Source: Amyelois transitella (lineage: Eukaryota; Arthropoda; Insecta; Lepidoptera; Pyralidae). Taken from it: 64,000 nucleotides of DNA. Below are positions 1 to 9,974 of the stretch, in pieces. The position numbers were made by a program, and so were the translations under genes. The number at the start of each line of letters is the position of its first letter. Position 1 is the stretch's first letter. The notes under the pieces were generated by a model, which was not told the origin of the DNA, ran no database searches, and saw nothing but the letters and a program-made list of their open reading frames with translations. The DNA is taken from contig NC_083510.1 of NCBI RefSeq assembly GCF_032362555.1, forward strand, positions 8,583,501 through 8,647,500, in the 5' to 3' direction.

Positions 1-79
1 TACTCTATATCTTTTCAAAGGCGACTAAGGGATAGTCTTATAAACTTAGGATTCTTTTTGTAGGCAATATGTTATAAAC

Positions 80-215
80 TTATCACTATTTAAATCTCAA
101 TTTTTCTCAATTCCATCATAAAGCCACAGCCGTACATAACATTTTAGTCTATTCGAGACTGTTCTGGCTTTATCTATCCCGCAAGGGATATAGACGCTAC
201 TATCTATGTATGTTA
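80..215 (-). repeat. Dispersed repeat family A, minus copy
   Basis: Read on the minus strand this has the family words: CGTCTATATCCCTTGCGGG, then a GATAGATAAAGCC segment, an AGTCTCGAA segment, and a tail with GATGGAATTGAGA. It lies in an ARIP4 intron. At least ten further copies occur in this window. Family name unknown to me; it looks like a short non-coding lepidopteran interspersed repeat. Confidence 0.6.
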
Positions 216-515
216 AAAATACTTTATTGCGTAATACACTTAAAAGGGTTTTTTGTTTCATATTGAAATATATTTATGAATAATATTGTTTGGTATGTGT
301 GATTTTAACTATGTTGTCACCTCAAAATAAACCAACAGGGGGTGGGTCGATTTACGAAAGTGGATTGATAAGACATATATTCATGTATTCCCTCTCTGTC
401 TTACTCTGCGGTAGACCTCAAAGCTAGAGTTAGAGGACGTTAAAACATAGGCAGTTTCGGTTATGTGTGTCTTACCTATGTAAGATGTTTCAAAACTTTT
501 TGTACCTTTTTACAG

Positions 516-3500
516 ATATGGAATCATCCAGACGTTTTATACCATTTCCTAAGGAAACGAAGTGAAGCCAACGCGGCCATTGAAGAAGATTTAGACTTGG
601 AAGAGCTGGGCGGAGTAACAAAAGCTGGTCGCGCTAGAAATAGCAAAGCGCAGCCGAGACGAGCCGCTAAACCTAGGGTGAGTTTCCTAAATAAAATAAT
701 AATTTTATTTTTATTTATTTAATATTTCAAGACTAATTTTTAATAAAATTTGGAGATCAGATTTTTTACTTATAAAACTAGTGGTGGTTTATTTTTTTCG
801 TTACTTTGTATGCCATATATATGAAACCGAAGGGACGGGTTGATTGTTGTGATAAACAGTTGGATAAAAGAGATAATTTATTATCGGTAAAAGTCTTGTG
901 TTATGGATAAATTAATGAAAATATCCTTTGTTAGTATTAGATTTTGTTACAACAAAAACCTTTTATTATTTTTTTATTATTGCAGGGCGCACCTAAAAAA
1001 CCTGCGGCAACAATCCCCCCAAACACCACCACGGGTTCCATACCACAAAAGCCTGATCCTAACGCGTACGGGAACCCTCCGTTCACGCCCAACGGACCGT
1101 ACGGACCCAACCAGTACCGGCCTGAACCACACGGCCCCTATCCGCCCTACCCGGCCAATTATCAACACCCTAACACGGGGTACTATCCGCCTAATCCACA
1201 GTACAATCAGAATTACGACAGCAATTACTACCAACAACAACCGCCATACACCAATAACTATCCTAATCAGTACCCACCAAATAATCCAGATTGTGGCCAA
1301 CAGTACAATCAAAATTATTGGGGGAACGGTAACTACTACGGCAATTCGGGAGGATATTACAATAATCCTCAATATCCAAATAACCAGCCCCCTCACGGTG
1401 ATTATTCCAACCAACAATATCCACCTAATTACAACGCACCGCCAAACACACCACCGTATCAAGGAAACGCTATTCAACCGTATCAAAATAATCAAGATGG
1501 CTACGGTAACCAACAACGCCCGCCGTACCCTGGTTATAATCAACCAGGCTACCCAGAATACAATTCGAATGCTGTCCCACCACCGTATCCAAGTAACTCG
1601 TCATCACAAGAGTATCCAAATCAATCTTATCCACCCCCGCCTTACACTGGAGATCCCGCCTATGCGCCTAGTACCCAACCTCCGTACAATCAATATGGTT
1701 CCCAATCTCAAAATTACCCTGGATATCCAAATAATCCACAAAACATGCCACCGAATCAAACAGAAAATACCTTACCTAACCCAGCTGTCAAAGATGAATC
1801 AAACACAACACGTAATTTCCCTGTAAATGAAATGAAATCTGAAACAAATGTTCCTCCATCTGGCTATAACGATCCTTCGTACGGTTATCCTCCAAATACT
1901 AACTATCAACAAGGAAATGGTACTAGTAATTATCAAAACCAGTATCCCAATTTCCCACCTCATTTAGAGACTAAACCGCCATTGGGTAGCGCCAGTTCCG
2001 GTAGTCCAGTTACTTCATGGCCAATAACAGAACTAAAGACTGAAGTTGATAGGCTCAAAGCCGAAGAAAAAGTAGAAATGAAGTCTGAATCAGATGGTGA
2101 GGTCAAAATAGAAGATTTAGATACTAAGAAAATTGTCAAAGACGATACAAAAAAACACATAACGGAAACGATTCCTATTAAACCAACTACGGAAGTTTCT
2201 AAACCAGATATTAATACTAAGAAACCTGAGAAAGAGTCAAAGTCCGAAAAGACAGACGCGTCAGAATCGGAAGATGAAGAAAAAGTGCCAAAGAAAGGCA
2301 GACCAAGACGAAAAGGCAAAGAAAGTAAAAAGGCCGAAAAGCCTAAAGCTAAGGGTAAACCTAAAGCTAAAGGTAGAAAGGACAGAAATAAATCAAAAGA
2401 TAAAAATGATGACTCTCAATCTGATGAAAGTGAAAAAGATGAGAAGCCTAACAGAGAGGAAGAATTAGCTCTTGTCAAGAAAGCTGAGGAAATGACCTAT
2501 GATTGGGCAGCTGAATTGCTGAAAGATTACGTGCCAGGGATTATAGAGAATTCTGCCAAGATGGAATTATTCTTTTACTTACTCAATGAAAGTATAAAAC
2601 TTGGCGATAGAATTTTGCTGTTCAGTCAGAGTTTATTCACATTGAATCTCATTGAAGACTTTTTAGAAAGAAATTACATTCCTGGAACAAATTGTCTATG
2701 GGAAAGGAATACAAATTATTATCGTAAGTATTTATATTATTACAGTCATTCATCTATCTGTAACATGTGTAATAAATTAATAAGACGAGCATCACACTTT
2801 GACAGTCTTATTACTCTTTCTTTCAATGCCTTAGTCCCACAACGATAAAATAAAATAAAATAAACACAGCAGAGAAGATTTTAACCATTTTTCCTACTAA
2901 TCTGCGAAAGTGATGCATGTGAATTGGGCGGGAGAGTTTTGAGATCTTACTCATTCAGTCATGATTCATGGAAACATTAATAATATTAAAGATAAAGAAT
3001 ATGAAACAATCTTTTTGTTTTAGGTCTCGACGGTTCTACCCACGCTCTAGAGCGCGAAAAGCTTATAAACGAGTTCAATGCGAATCCGAACATCTATTTG
3101 TTCCTGGTCTCCACTCGGGCGGGGTCACTAGGGATCAATTTGGTGGGAGCCAATCGCGTCATCGTATTCGACGCCAGTTGGAACCCCTGCCATGATACAC
3201 AGGCTGTTTGTCGTGTGTACAGGTTAGTGAGTAGATTAGTCGTTTGAATTAACAATACAATGTTAGAATAGAGATTTAAACCTACGTTTTCGTTAATTAT
3301 TTACAAATATTGACAGTAATATGACTGTCAATATTTGTAAATAATAAACGGTTATTGTTCTTTGACTTTGAATTTGTATTAATAAGTAGTACAGGCTCTG
3401 TTGGATTACTGTAGTCATAACTTTACTTATTACATCGTTATTACTAAAAATGCTTCAGATCTTATTAATAAAGACAATAATTTCACTCAAGATATCAATT

Positions 3501-5454
3501 AACAGAAAAATGCTTTTTTAAAGGTAATCGGTCTGAGAGATTCGTTTCACCCGTAGAACAGCCTGCTTCTAGTTAGAAATAAAGTACCAAATTTTCTTTA
3601 CTTTTTACTATAGACCGTTAATTTACCATTTATAAGAAAATAGTAAAACCATTTTGGAACATTCCAGATACGGTCAAAAGAAACCGTGTTTCGTGTACCG
3701 CTTCGTGATGGACTGGTGCCTGGAGAAGAAGATCTACGATCGTCAAATTAACAAGCAAGGCATGGCCGACCGCGTGGTGGACGAGTGCAATCCTGACGCT
3801 GTGCTTTCTATGAAGGAAATCACCAATCTCTGCTTCGATAATGACGAAAAGGTAGGTTGCTTGTTATGTTTGTTGCACATAGGGTTTATTGTACGCGTTA
3901 TTGCAAAGCCGGACACATGCCGTGAAAGGGAGGTGATGAAGGAATAAATCATTAAAGTTTTGTACCTATTTAATAAAAAAAAATATTAACTATACCTATT
4001 TAATATAAAAAAATATTAACTATAAAAATAAAATCATATATTCGGAATTTGAACACCTATATGAAAAATGATATCAACCAACCTTATATTCTTATACGGC
4101 TATTCTTATTAAAATAGGGTTTGGGGGTTCAGATTAAGTCGGCCTCAAAAAAAGCTTGTAAGTTATGCTATTAGATACTACTCAATAATATATTCTACAC
4201 ATACAATAATTACTCAATAAATAAACAATTTCTTTTTATTTCATCTAACTTACCAAAATTAACATCAGTCTTTGTTATAATGTTGGCTCTGTCTACTACG
4301 ATGTATGAAGACGTGATTATATGTGTGTACTTTAAGAATCCGTGCCACTGAAATTAACATTCAATTCCATCTTTTAGGAGTCCGAACCGAAAGATCTCTC
4401 TGAGCATAAAGACAAGTACATTGATATGCTGATGCAAGGAATCATAACACACCATTGGAGGTTGCTAAGCAAGGAGCCGTTCCAACACGAATCGTTGCTA
4501 GTTGATAGGAAAGAGAAAAAATTGTCAAGTGCCGAAAAGAGACTGGCGCAAAGAGGGTAAGGTTTTCAAATAATTTAAAATTTGTTCTGCCATAATATGT
4601 GGTTTTTGTTACGTAACTTTATATACATAATTATGTTCCTATTCTTCGATCATACATCTTCTGTATTAGAAATACCTAAATATATGCCAAATTTTCAGTC
4701 AGTAATGTGAGATCCATTATCATGCTAATGGCATTATTTGAATACATATATGTTATTGATAGGTACGAATTGGAGAAGAAAGCGGCTCTAGCACCAAAAC
4801 CGACGACCGCTTATCGTACTGTCCGAACTGCCGACGGAGCTTTGGTTCAACGACCCGTGGCGTCAGTCCGCCCCATGCAGCACGCCGCGCGGTGGATCCC
4901 CGCCGACGTGTGGCGGAGACAGGGAATGACGGCGCAGGAAATGACGTTGCCATTAGGTAAGTCTGAAATACCAATATCTTGTTTTAGGACATTACAAGCG
5001 GCACTCGTGAGTTTATAAAGTCACCGCTGCTTAACTGGTGCGGTCTTGCTTATTTCAAGCGATTATGCGTACATTTCAAGCCCTCGGTTGAAATGTGATG
5101 TGACTATTTTCTAAACAAAAAATATGAGTTCATTTTAAATCATCAATCACCAAAATTCAAATTCAAATTCAAAATTCAAAATTTTTATTCATTATTATAG
5201 GATATTATTATATCGCTTAATAATTGTCGTATGGTTTAACAACTTGGTTGACGTCAAATAAATTACTTAAAAACTAAGTTTACTGCCGCTTCCAAGGCGT
5301 CAGTGCAGAAGAAGCGGTAACAAACTGCACTGCAGCATTTTCATCAACAACGTCAACTTCACAATATTAAATTATACTTAGAATAGAATGTGGACGGGAG
5401 AATACATTGTTCACGGGAGATTTATATATTTATGAGATTTAATATTGAAAAAAG

Positions 5455-5497
<43 letters not shown>

Positions 5498-8247
5498 GGA
5501 TTGCCAATTTTAAAAAGATTTATGTACAGAGTGTACTGAAATTTTGATTTAAGTTCAAATTAAACTACACCATAAAGGCCAGTGTGAGCGTGACCGCTAG
5601 TTTAGAGACAAGCGTCAGTCCACCCCATGCAACATGTAACACACGCAAGATGGATCCTTACCGTCGTATAGCGGGAACAGGGAATGATGGCTCAGAAAAT
5701 TACGCTTTCTATTTTAAGGGTATTTAAAAACGAGAACATGAGTTTTTACTAAGCAAGAAGCTAAGAAGAACTATTATGGTCAGGTGTCCTATTCTAGTCA
5801 GTTTAAGAGATCTGTTGCTGAGGCAGGGAATGACGTTGCCGTTAGTTAAGTAGGTTGGATTCAAATCAAAAGCCATGTTTATTTTTGAATTGGCCTTTAG
5901 CAAGTTTATAGACATAAAACTAATTGAATATATTTTTTCGTGTCTGATTATGTATCAGGTTGACCAAAAAAAGCGTCGTATCCGCGTTTCATTATAAAAT
6001 AAGACCTTCTGAAAATTTTGCTGATATTAAACGTGTAATTGATTTGTATCACTTTTGGGATTTCACGGTATATTTCAATATAATTTTTTGTTTACAGATG
6101 TCGTGATACCAACTAATTCGGCGGAGAAAACCAATATTGTTCTTAAGGCGGGCCAAAGAGTGATGGTGCTGAAATCTCCAAAAGGCATCTACATGCAGCT
6201 TGAATCTGGCAAGATTATTGCTATCAAAACCTCTTTCAAGGGATTAGGAGGTCAGAAGAGTGATACCAAGGACAGTCCAATAGGAAAGAAGGGTTAGTTT
6301 GTGCTAGAAGACATATTAGGTTTAAATTCCACTATTTAAGAAAATAAATTGTATTGTCAGTTTATTTTTTTATAGCTCTAATTCACCAACTTATCAATAT
6401 AAATGTTTATATTTACAAATATTCACTAAAAATATTTTCTTTTTATGCAGTTATGGGTAGTAGACAAGTATCGAACATCCCAGGAGCATTGAAGAACAAT
6501 TCAGCAATAACAATAATGTCTAGGGCGCCCAGAGGTGGTTATCAGAGAGTAATGGCGAGGCCCAATATCATGGGTCAAAAAATGGGTCGGCCAATGATAC
6601 CCAGCCAGAAAATAGCTGAACTAAGATCTCGCTTAGGAGACCTTAAATCCTATACAGGCATGCGGCCTAGGTCTCCTGTGCCTCATCCTAGATTATTGAA
6701 GACCAACTTGCCAGGCTCAGTCAGTATTACAAAGATACCTAAAGACACGAAGAGATCAGATAATGATAATAGTGACAGCAACCCAGCGAGTAAAATGGAC
6801 CTCGATTCTGAAGACGACACGCAAGTGTTGGACAGTGATGATGAAGAAACCCCTAAAGTTAATAAGAATCCATCTACTAGTAATAATGCAAATCAAGATA
6901 ATAAGAGAATTGATGGTACAGATGATTCAAAATCAGCTGATGGGTTTGATAAACAACAAACAAAACCACACAGCGAGAAATCGGAACGATCAGAACCATT
7001 AGTGTTGACAACCGACGAAAAACTCCCAACCGAAGACAATTTTGAAGATAGATCTGGGGAGACATTAGATCTGTCGAAAACCTCAAAACAGACAAGAAGG
7101 CCAATGAGTCGCGATATAGAACAAGAGCGGACGACGGTGGAAAATCTCTCTATGGATGCAATATTATCTGAAGAACGATTGGGGAACAAAACCAATTTGT
7201 TAAAAAATTACAGACACCAACGTCTAGGCAGTCGGCCACAGAACGAATCGAGCCTGAGTCAGCTGGAAAGAACGGCTAGTGTAATGAGTAAGGAGGGAAT
7301 GCCGGACTTCCGCAAGAATTTAGACGATATTACGCAGTCATATTCGCCTAGTAATGAGGAGAAGCCAGCGGCGAAATCTAAAAAGAAGAAGTCTCCGAAC
7401 AAAGCAGAAATGCCTGAGCAGAATGAGAGATTACCGCAGTCAAATGTCGGGATGTCCCATAGTGTATCTAGTTTATTGGGGAATCAAAAGCCGAGGAAAG
7501 GAGAGCAGAATACAGCGCCAGTGGTACCAGTGGAGGGGTCTATTCCTCAACCCAGGATGCCGAATAGGCCGACGATGTCGCACGAACCTCATATAAGTGC
7601 GATGCATCATTCTGGAGGTTCCATAGTTCCTAATAATCCCGCAGGCGGGCCTCCCGCGTTGGACGCTAAAGCAGGCCCTTTGCCGGGCAATCCCGTGCCT
7701 GGTCAGGCGTACCCCGGGGCTAATCCCCCTCCAGAAGGCTATGCTCAATATCCAGGTAAAGTTCATTTGTCTTTATCAATGTACTTTCAATGAAATAATC
7801 TGTGGGGTGTTTTGTGTCTAATGATATGGTAATCTCTTTTTCATTTCAGCAGGCTGTTTATATTTTATTTTCATAGAATTTACCGTTCGAGGGGCGTTGA
7901 GTTCGTTTATTCATGTAAAATTACAAATCGTACACACCCTAAACAATTTAATAAATTTTTGGGCTTTGAAACCAGCAATATAAGGGGAATATCCAAACAT
8001 AATAACAAAATTTGTATTACAATCTTTTGATGCATATTTTTTTTTATTTGAATTCAAATAATTTCTCTTTCCCCCAGGATACGGAATGGGTTACGGAGCA
8101 TATCCCAACCCCGCGTACTATGGCGGGTACGGCGGCGCCGGGTACTACCCTCCGTACGGGGCTCCCCCGGCCGCTGCCTACCCCGCCGCGCCCGCCGCGC
8201 CGCCGCCCCACGCGCAGGATTATCTTCCGCCTAACCCTCAGTGGTAG
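516..8247 (+). CDS. ARIP4: Helicase ARIP4 (RAD54L2-like SNF2 ATPase), 3' part
   Basis: Exons 516-677, 986-2723, 3024-3222, 3668-3851, 4378-4556, 4763-4956, 6098-6292, 6451-7755 and 8078-8247. All junctions are GT-AG, phases agree, and the sum is 4326 nt (1441 codons plus TAG). The 5' part lies left of the window, so the DEAD-box lobe is not seen. Visible SNF2 motifs: [14 protein letters not shown] text (IWNHPDVLY), RILLFSQSL (motif IV), [20 protein letters not shown] (motif V) and [13 protein letters not shown] (motif VI). The ARIP4-specific block follows ([49 protein letters not shown]). Family knowledge: a nuclear DNA-dependent ATPase that binds androgen receptor and other steroid receptors and modulates transcription. 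Odd features: a linker of about 500 residues between the two parts of lobe 2, against roughly 100 in the human protein as I recall it, and a Gly/Tyr/Pro/Ala-rich tail ending NPQW. Assignment is secure; function in this insect is inferred. Confidence 0.95.
986..1786 (+). other. Prion-like Pro/Tyr/Asn/Gln-rich segment of the ARIP4 linker
   Basis: This is the first half of the large second in-window exon. It encodes about 267 residues dominated by P, Y, N, Q and G, with recurring PPY, YPP, NYYQQQ and YNQNY words and almost no hydrophobic residues. It lies between IWNHPDVLY and YDWAAELL, a position where the SNF2 fold normally has a surface loop, so it should protrude from the helicase without breaking it. 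Splice sites at both ends and one open frame show it is translated. Composition resembles phase-separating low-complexity domains; that behaviour is inference. Confidence 0.85.
1787..2113 (+). other. Cluster of six SUMO-consensus motifs in ARIP4
   Basis: In the ARIP4 frame the peptides VKDE, MKSE, LKTE, LKAE, MKSE and VKIE occur at nucleotides 1787, 1832, 2033, 2054, 2078 and 2102. Each is hydrophobic-K-x-E, the SUMO acceptor consensus, within 109 residues; a near miss (VKDD) follows. The next stretch, to about 2450, is a Lys/Glu/Ser-rich basic-acidic segment with GRPRRKGK and KPKAKGK, a likely nuclear localisation or DNA-contacting patch. Modification itself is not shown by sequence. Confidence 0.75.
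3291..3350. repeat. 27-bp inverted repeat (hairpin) in ARIP4 intron
   Basis: Arms 3291-3317 and 3324-3350 are reverse complements with a single mismatch, separated by a 6-nt loop (AATATG). The hairpin lies inside the intron 3223-3667 and is not at its splice sites, so it is not a mirtron. It may be a small fold-back element or a pre-miRNA-like structure. Confidence 0.8.
5150..5375 (-). mobile_element. Interspersed element fragment with TTTGAA-type tail, in ARIP4 intron
   Basis: On the plus strand it starts with repeated ATTCAAATTCAAATTCAAA, that is, a TTTGAA-rich tail on the minus strand. It continues with a GCCGCTTCCAAGGCGTCAGTG segment that reads ALTPWKR on the minus strand. A simple-repeat tail after a coding-like body is typical of a 5'-truncated non-LTR retrotransposon inserted in minus orientation. 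The exact family is not recognised. Confidence 0.4.
5457..5494. repeat. (AT)n microsatellite
   Basis: An uninterrupted AT dinucleotide run of 38 bp in the ARIP4 intron 4957-6097. Confidence 0.95.
5612..5715 (+). pseudogene. Decayed copy of ARIP4 exon 4763-4956 (echo 1)
   Basis: Starting GCGTCAGTCCACCCCATGCA, this matches the 3' half of the functional exon (GCGTCAGTCCGCCCCATGCA). It continues in parallel through GGATCC and ACAGGGAATGA to the exon end, with a small insertion and many transitions. It lies 0.66 kb downstream of the parent exon, in the next intron and the same orientation. It has no intact reading frame or donor, so it is a dead duplicate. Confidence 0.75.
5820..5850 (+). pseudogene. 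Decayed copy of ARIP4 exon 3' end and donor (echo 2)
   Basis: GCAGGGAATGACGTTGCC plus the next 13 nt match the end of exon 4763-4956 and its donor (GCAGGAAATGACGTTGCC, then ATTAGGTAAGT) at about 26 of 30 positions. The donor GT has become TT. It is a second, shorter echo in the same intron. Confidence 0.65.
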
Positions 8248-8640
8248 ACAGAGTGAAAATTGTATAATAATACTCCAAAACCGTGTGGTAAAGTTAAATA
8301 CGTCGCGAGTCAAGTTTCCTTAACGTGATTGTAGCGTTTATTTCCTATTTTTTGTAACTCTTGTTTACTTCCATTTAAGAAAACGAACGGCGTATTCTTT
8401 TCGTGTTTGTTGCGGCGTTGACAGACTTTTGTCTGTATTCAAAATGGAGGACGACATTTTAAGCCCGTAATTTTTTGGGTGTGACGAATGAGCGTGGCGT
8501 ACGGAACAAATCTCAATGTGAACATTTTTCAATGGAATATGTTACTCATATTAGTACTTACGTAATAAAACATTGATTAGAATGATATTAGGGTATACGC
8601 AGTTTTCAAGTGAACAAACGAATGTATTGATGTGAATAAA
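8248..8640 (+). terminator. ARIP4 3' UTR and polyadenylation signal
   Basis: The stop codon TAG is at 8245-8247. AATAAA occurs at 8635-8640, followed by GTGAGTGTTAG-type GT-rich sequence, a plausible cleavage region. An earlier AATAAA near 8563 could be an alternative site. No other gene signal is seen between. Confidence 0.55.
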
Positions 8641-8709
8641 GATTTAATTTGTGAACTGATATTAAACTTAAAAAGTGAGTGTTAGATCTTTAAAGTACAT
8701 TTGAATATG

Positions 8710-8841
8710 TAAGCCTGGGCGCATACTGCGGCTTGTTCAATCTGTGAGAAAGTATTCTTATGTACTTTGATTTTATTGTCATTGCGACAGTTTTATTTTA
8801 AAGTATGGAGCGCAAACATACGTAGTATGCGCCAGGCCTAA
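8710..8841. mobile_element. Small inverted-repeat element (MITE-like), about 130 bp
   Basis: The left end TAAGCCTGGGCGCATACTGC and the right end GTAGTATGCGCCAGGCCTAA are imperfect reverse complements (about 18 of 21). The interior is non-coding. No convincing target-site duplication is seen. It sits just after the ARIP4 poly(A) signal. Confidence 0.6.
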
Positions 8842-9900
8842 GTGTGATGTTTAATAATGTCTCTCCATTATTTTGGCTATGGTCGTTGATGGATGTGATA
8901 TGTTACTGAATTAGATTTAAGCGTCGAATATAGCGTGTATGGAGTATTTATCAAACTAAATATAGCTTAGATAGGCGCCCATAGATATCTTAGAAATTAG
9001 TCGTCATTTAATCATTCATGCCTGTGACATGAGAGGTGATCATAATGTAATTTATTTGCATATCTTTCTAATTCTTTTTACATTGATTTACAATGATCTG
9101 AAATTATTAAATTGTATTTTACCCGTGTTTCTATTTTTTCTTTGGTGTGTTTTCGAAAGTGATTTATTCTTTAGTTTAGGATATTTTCTTACAATTAACT
9201 TATTAGGCTCAAATATTATTGTTGTAATCTATGACTCCCATAAAAAAAAAAACATGGGTTATACATCATAATTTGACAATTGTACATTTTAAGTATCATT
9301 ATTATTTTATGAAGATCTAGTAGTATTTTTATTTACGTAAATCGATCCGCTTTGCGGTTGAGCGTATGCATTTGCTTGTCCAAATGAACGAGATTTTATT
9401 CTGGTCATTTGTTATTTGAGTAGACAAATTACATGTTGCTTGTAGTCGGACAAAGTCGGAAACTATTTTGGCAACTGTTTTGTGTAGTTCAAAGCATTGT
9501 GATTGAATGAACTTAAACAATAACAGAGAATGCAACATTTGACTTTATGTTTGTTGTTATCTCTGAACAATCTTCCAACAGTATTATTATTTCGCTTTTG
9601 TATACGGTTTCTAAATCTAAGGAACAATTAAAGAAATTAGCTAAGTACGCTAAGTATAAGTAAATTGGAATGATTCATTTGCATATTATATAGCGTTGCC
9701 TATAAAAGTCACTTGTTAACTAATGTTCCACTTTCAATTCCAAGAATAAGAATAATTCCTATAAATAATCTTTAAAATCAGTTGTTAAAATAATATTCCA
9801 GTTTAAATTCATAAAATAAATGTAACGACAGGATTACAAATAACATACAAATCTAAAATGCTTGGGTTGCACAAATTCTACGTTCTACTCTATGTAGTTA

Positions 9901-9974
9901 AAGCATTTTTAGAATTGAAATGCGCGCATTATGCTTTATATGTTTACGCACGCATTCCAATTCAATAAATGCTT
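9901..9974. repeat. Imperfect 28-bp hairpin
   Basis: Arms 9901-9928 and 9947-9974 pair at 23 of 28 positions (AAGCATTTTTAGAATTG against the complement of CAATTCAATAAATGCTT), with an 18-nt loop. The bulged stem and size resemble a pre-miRNA, but a relic of a fold-back element is equally possible. Confidence 0.55.

Noticed and set aside
977..1543. Long minus-strand open frame rich in Ile/Val/Arg, and a plus-strand shadow rich in Thr/Ile/Arg at 903-1826
   Set aside because: Both are antisense or shifted readings of the Pro/Tyr/Asn-rich ARIP4 exon; the composition follows from its codons.
2724..2848. Apparent C-terminal extension of the large ARIP4 exon to a stop at 2848
   Set aside because: GTAAGTA at 2724 is a strong donor, and the next exon (3024) restores RLDGST helicase sequence in phase; the extension is intron.
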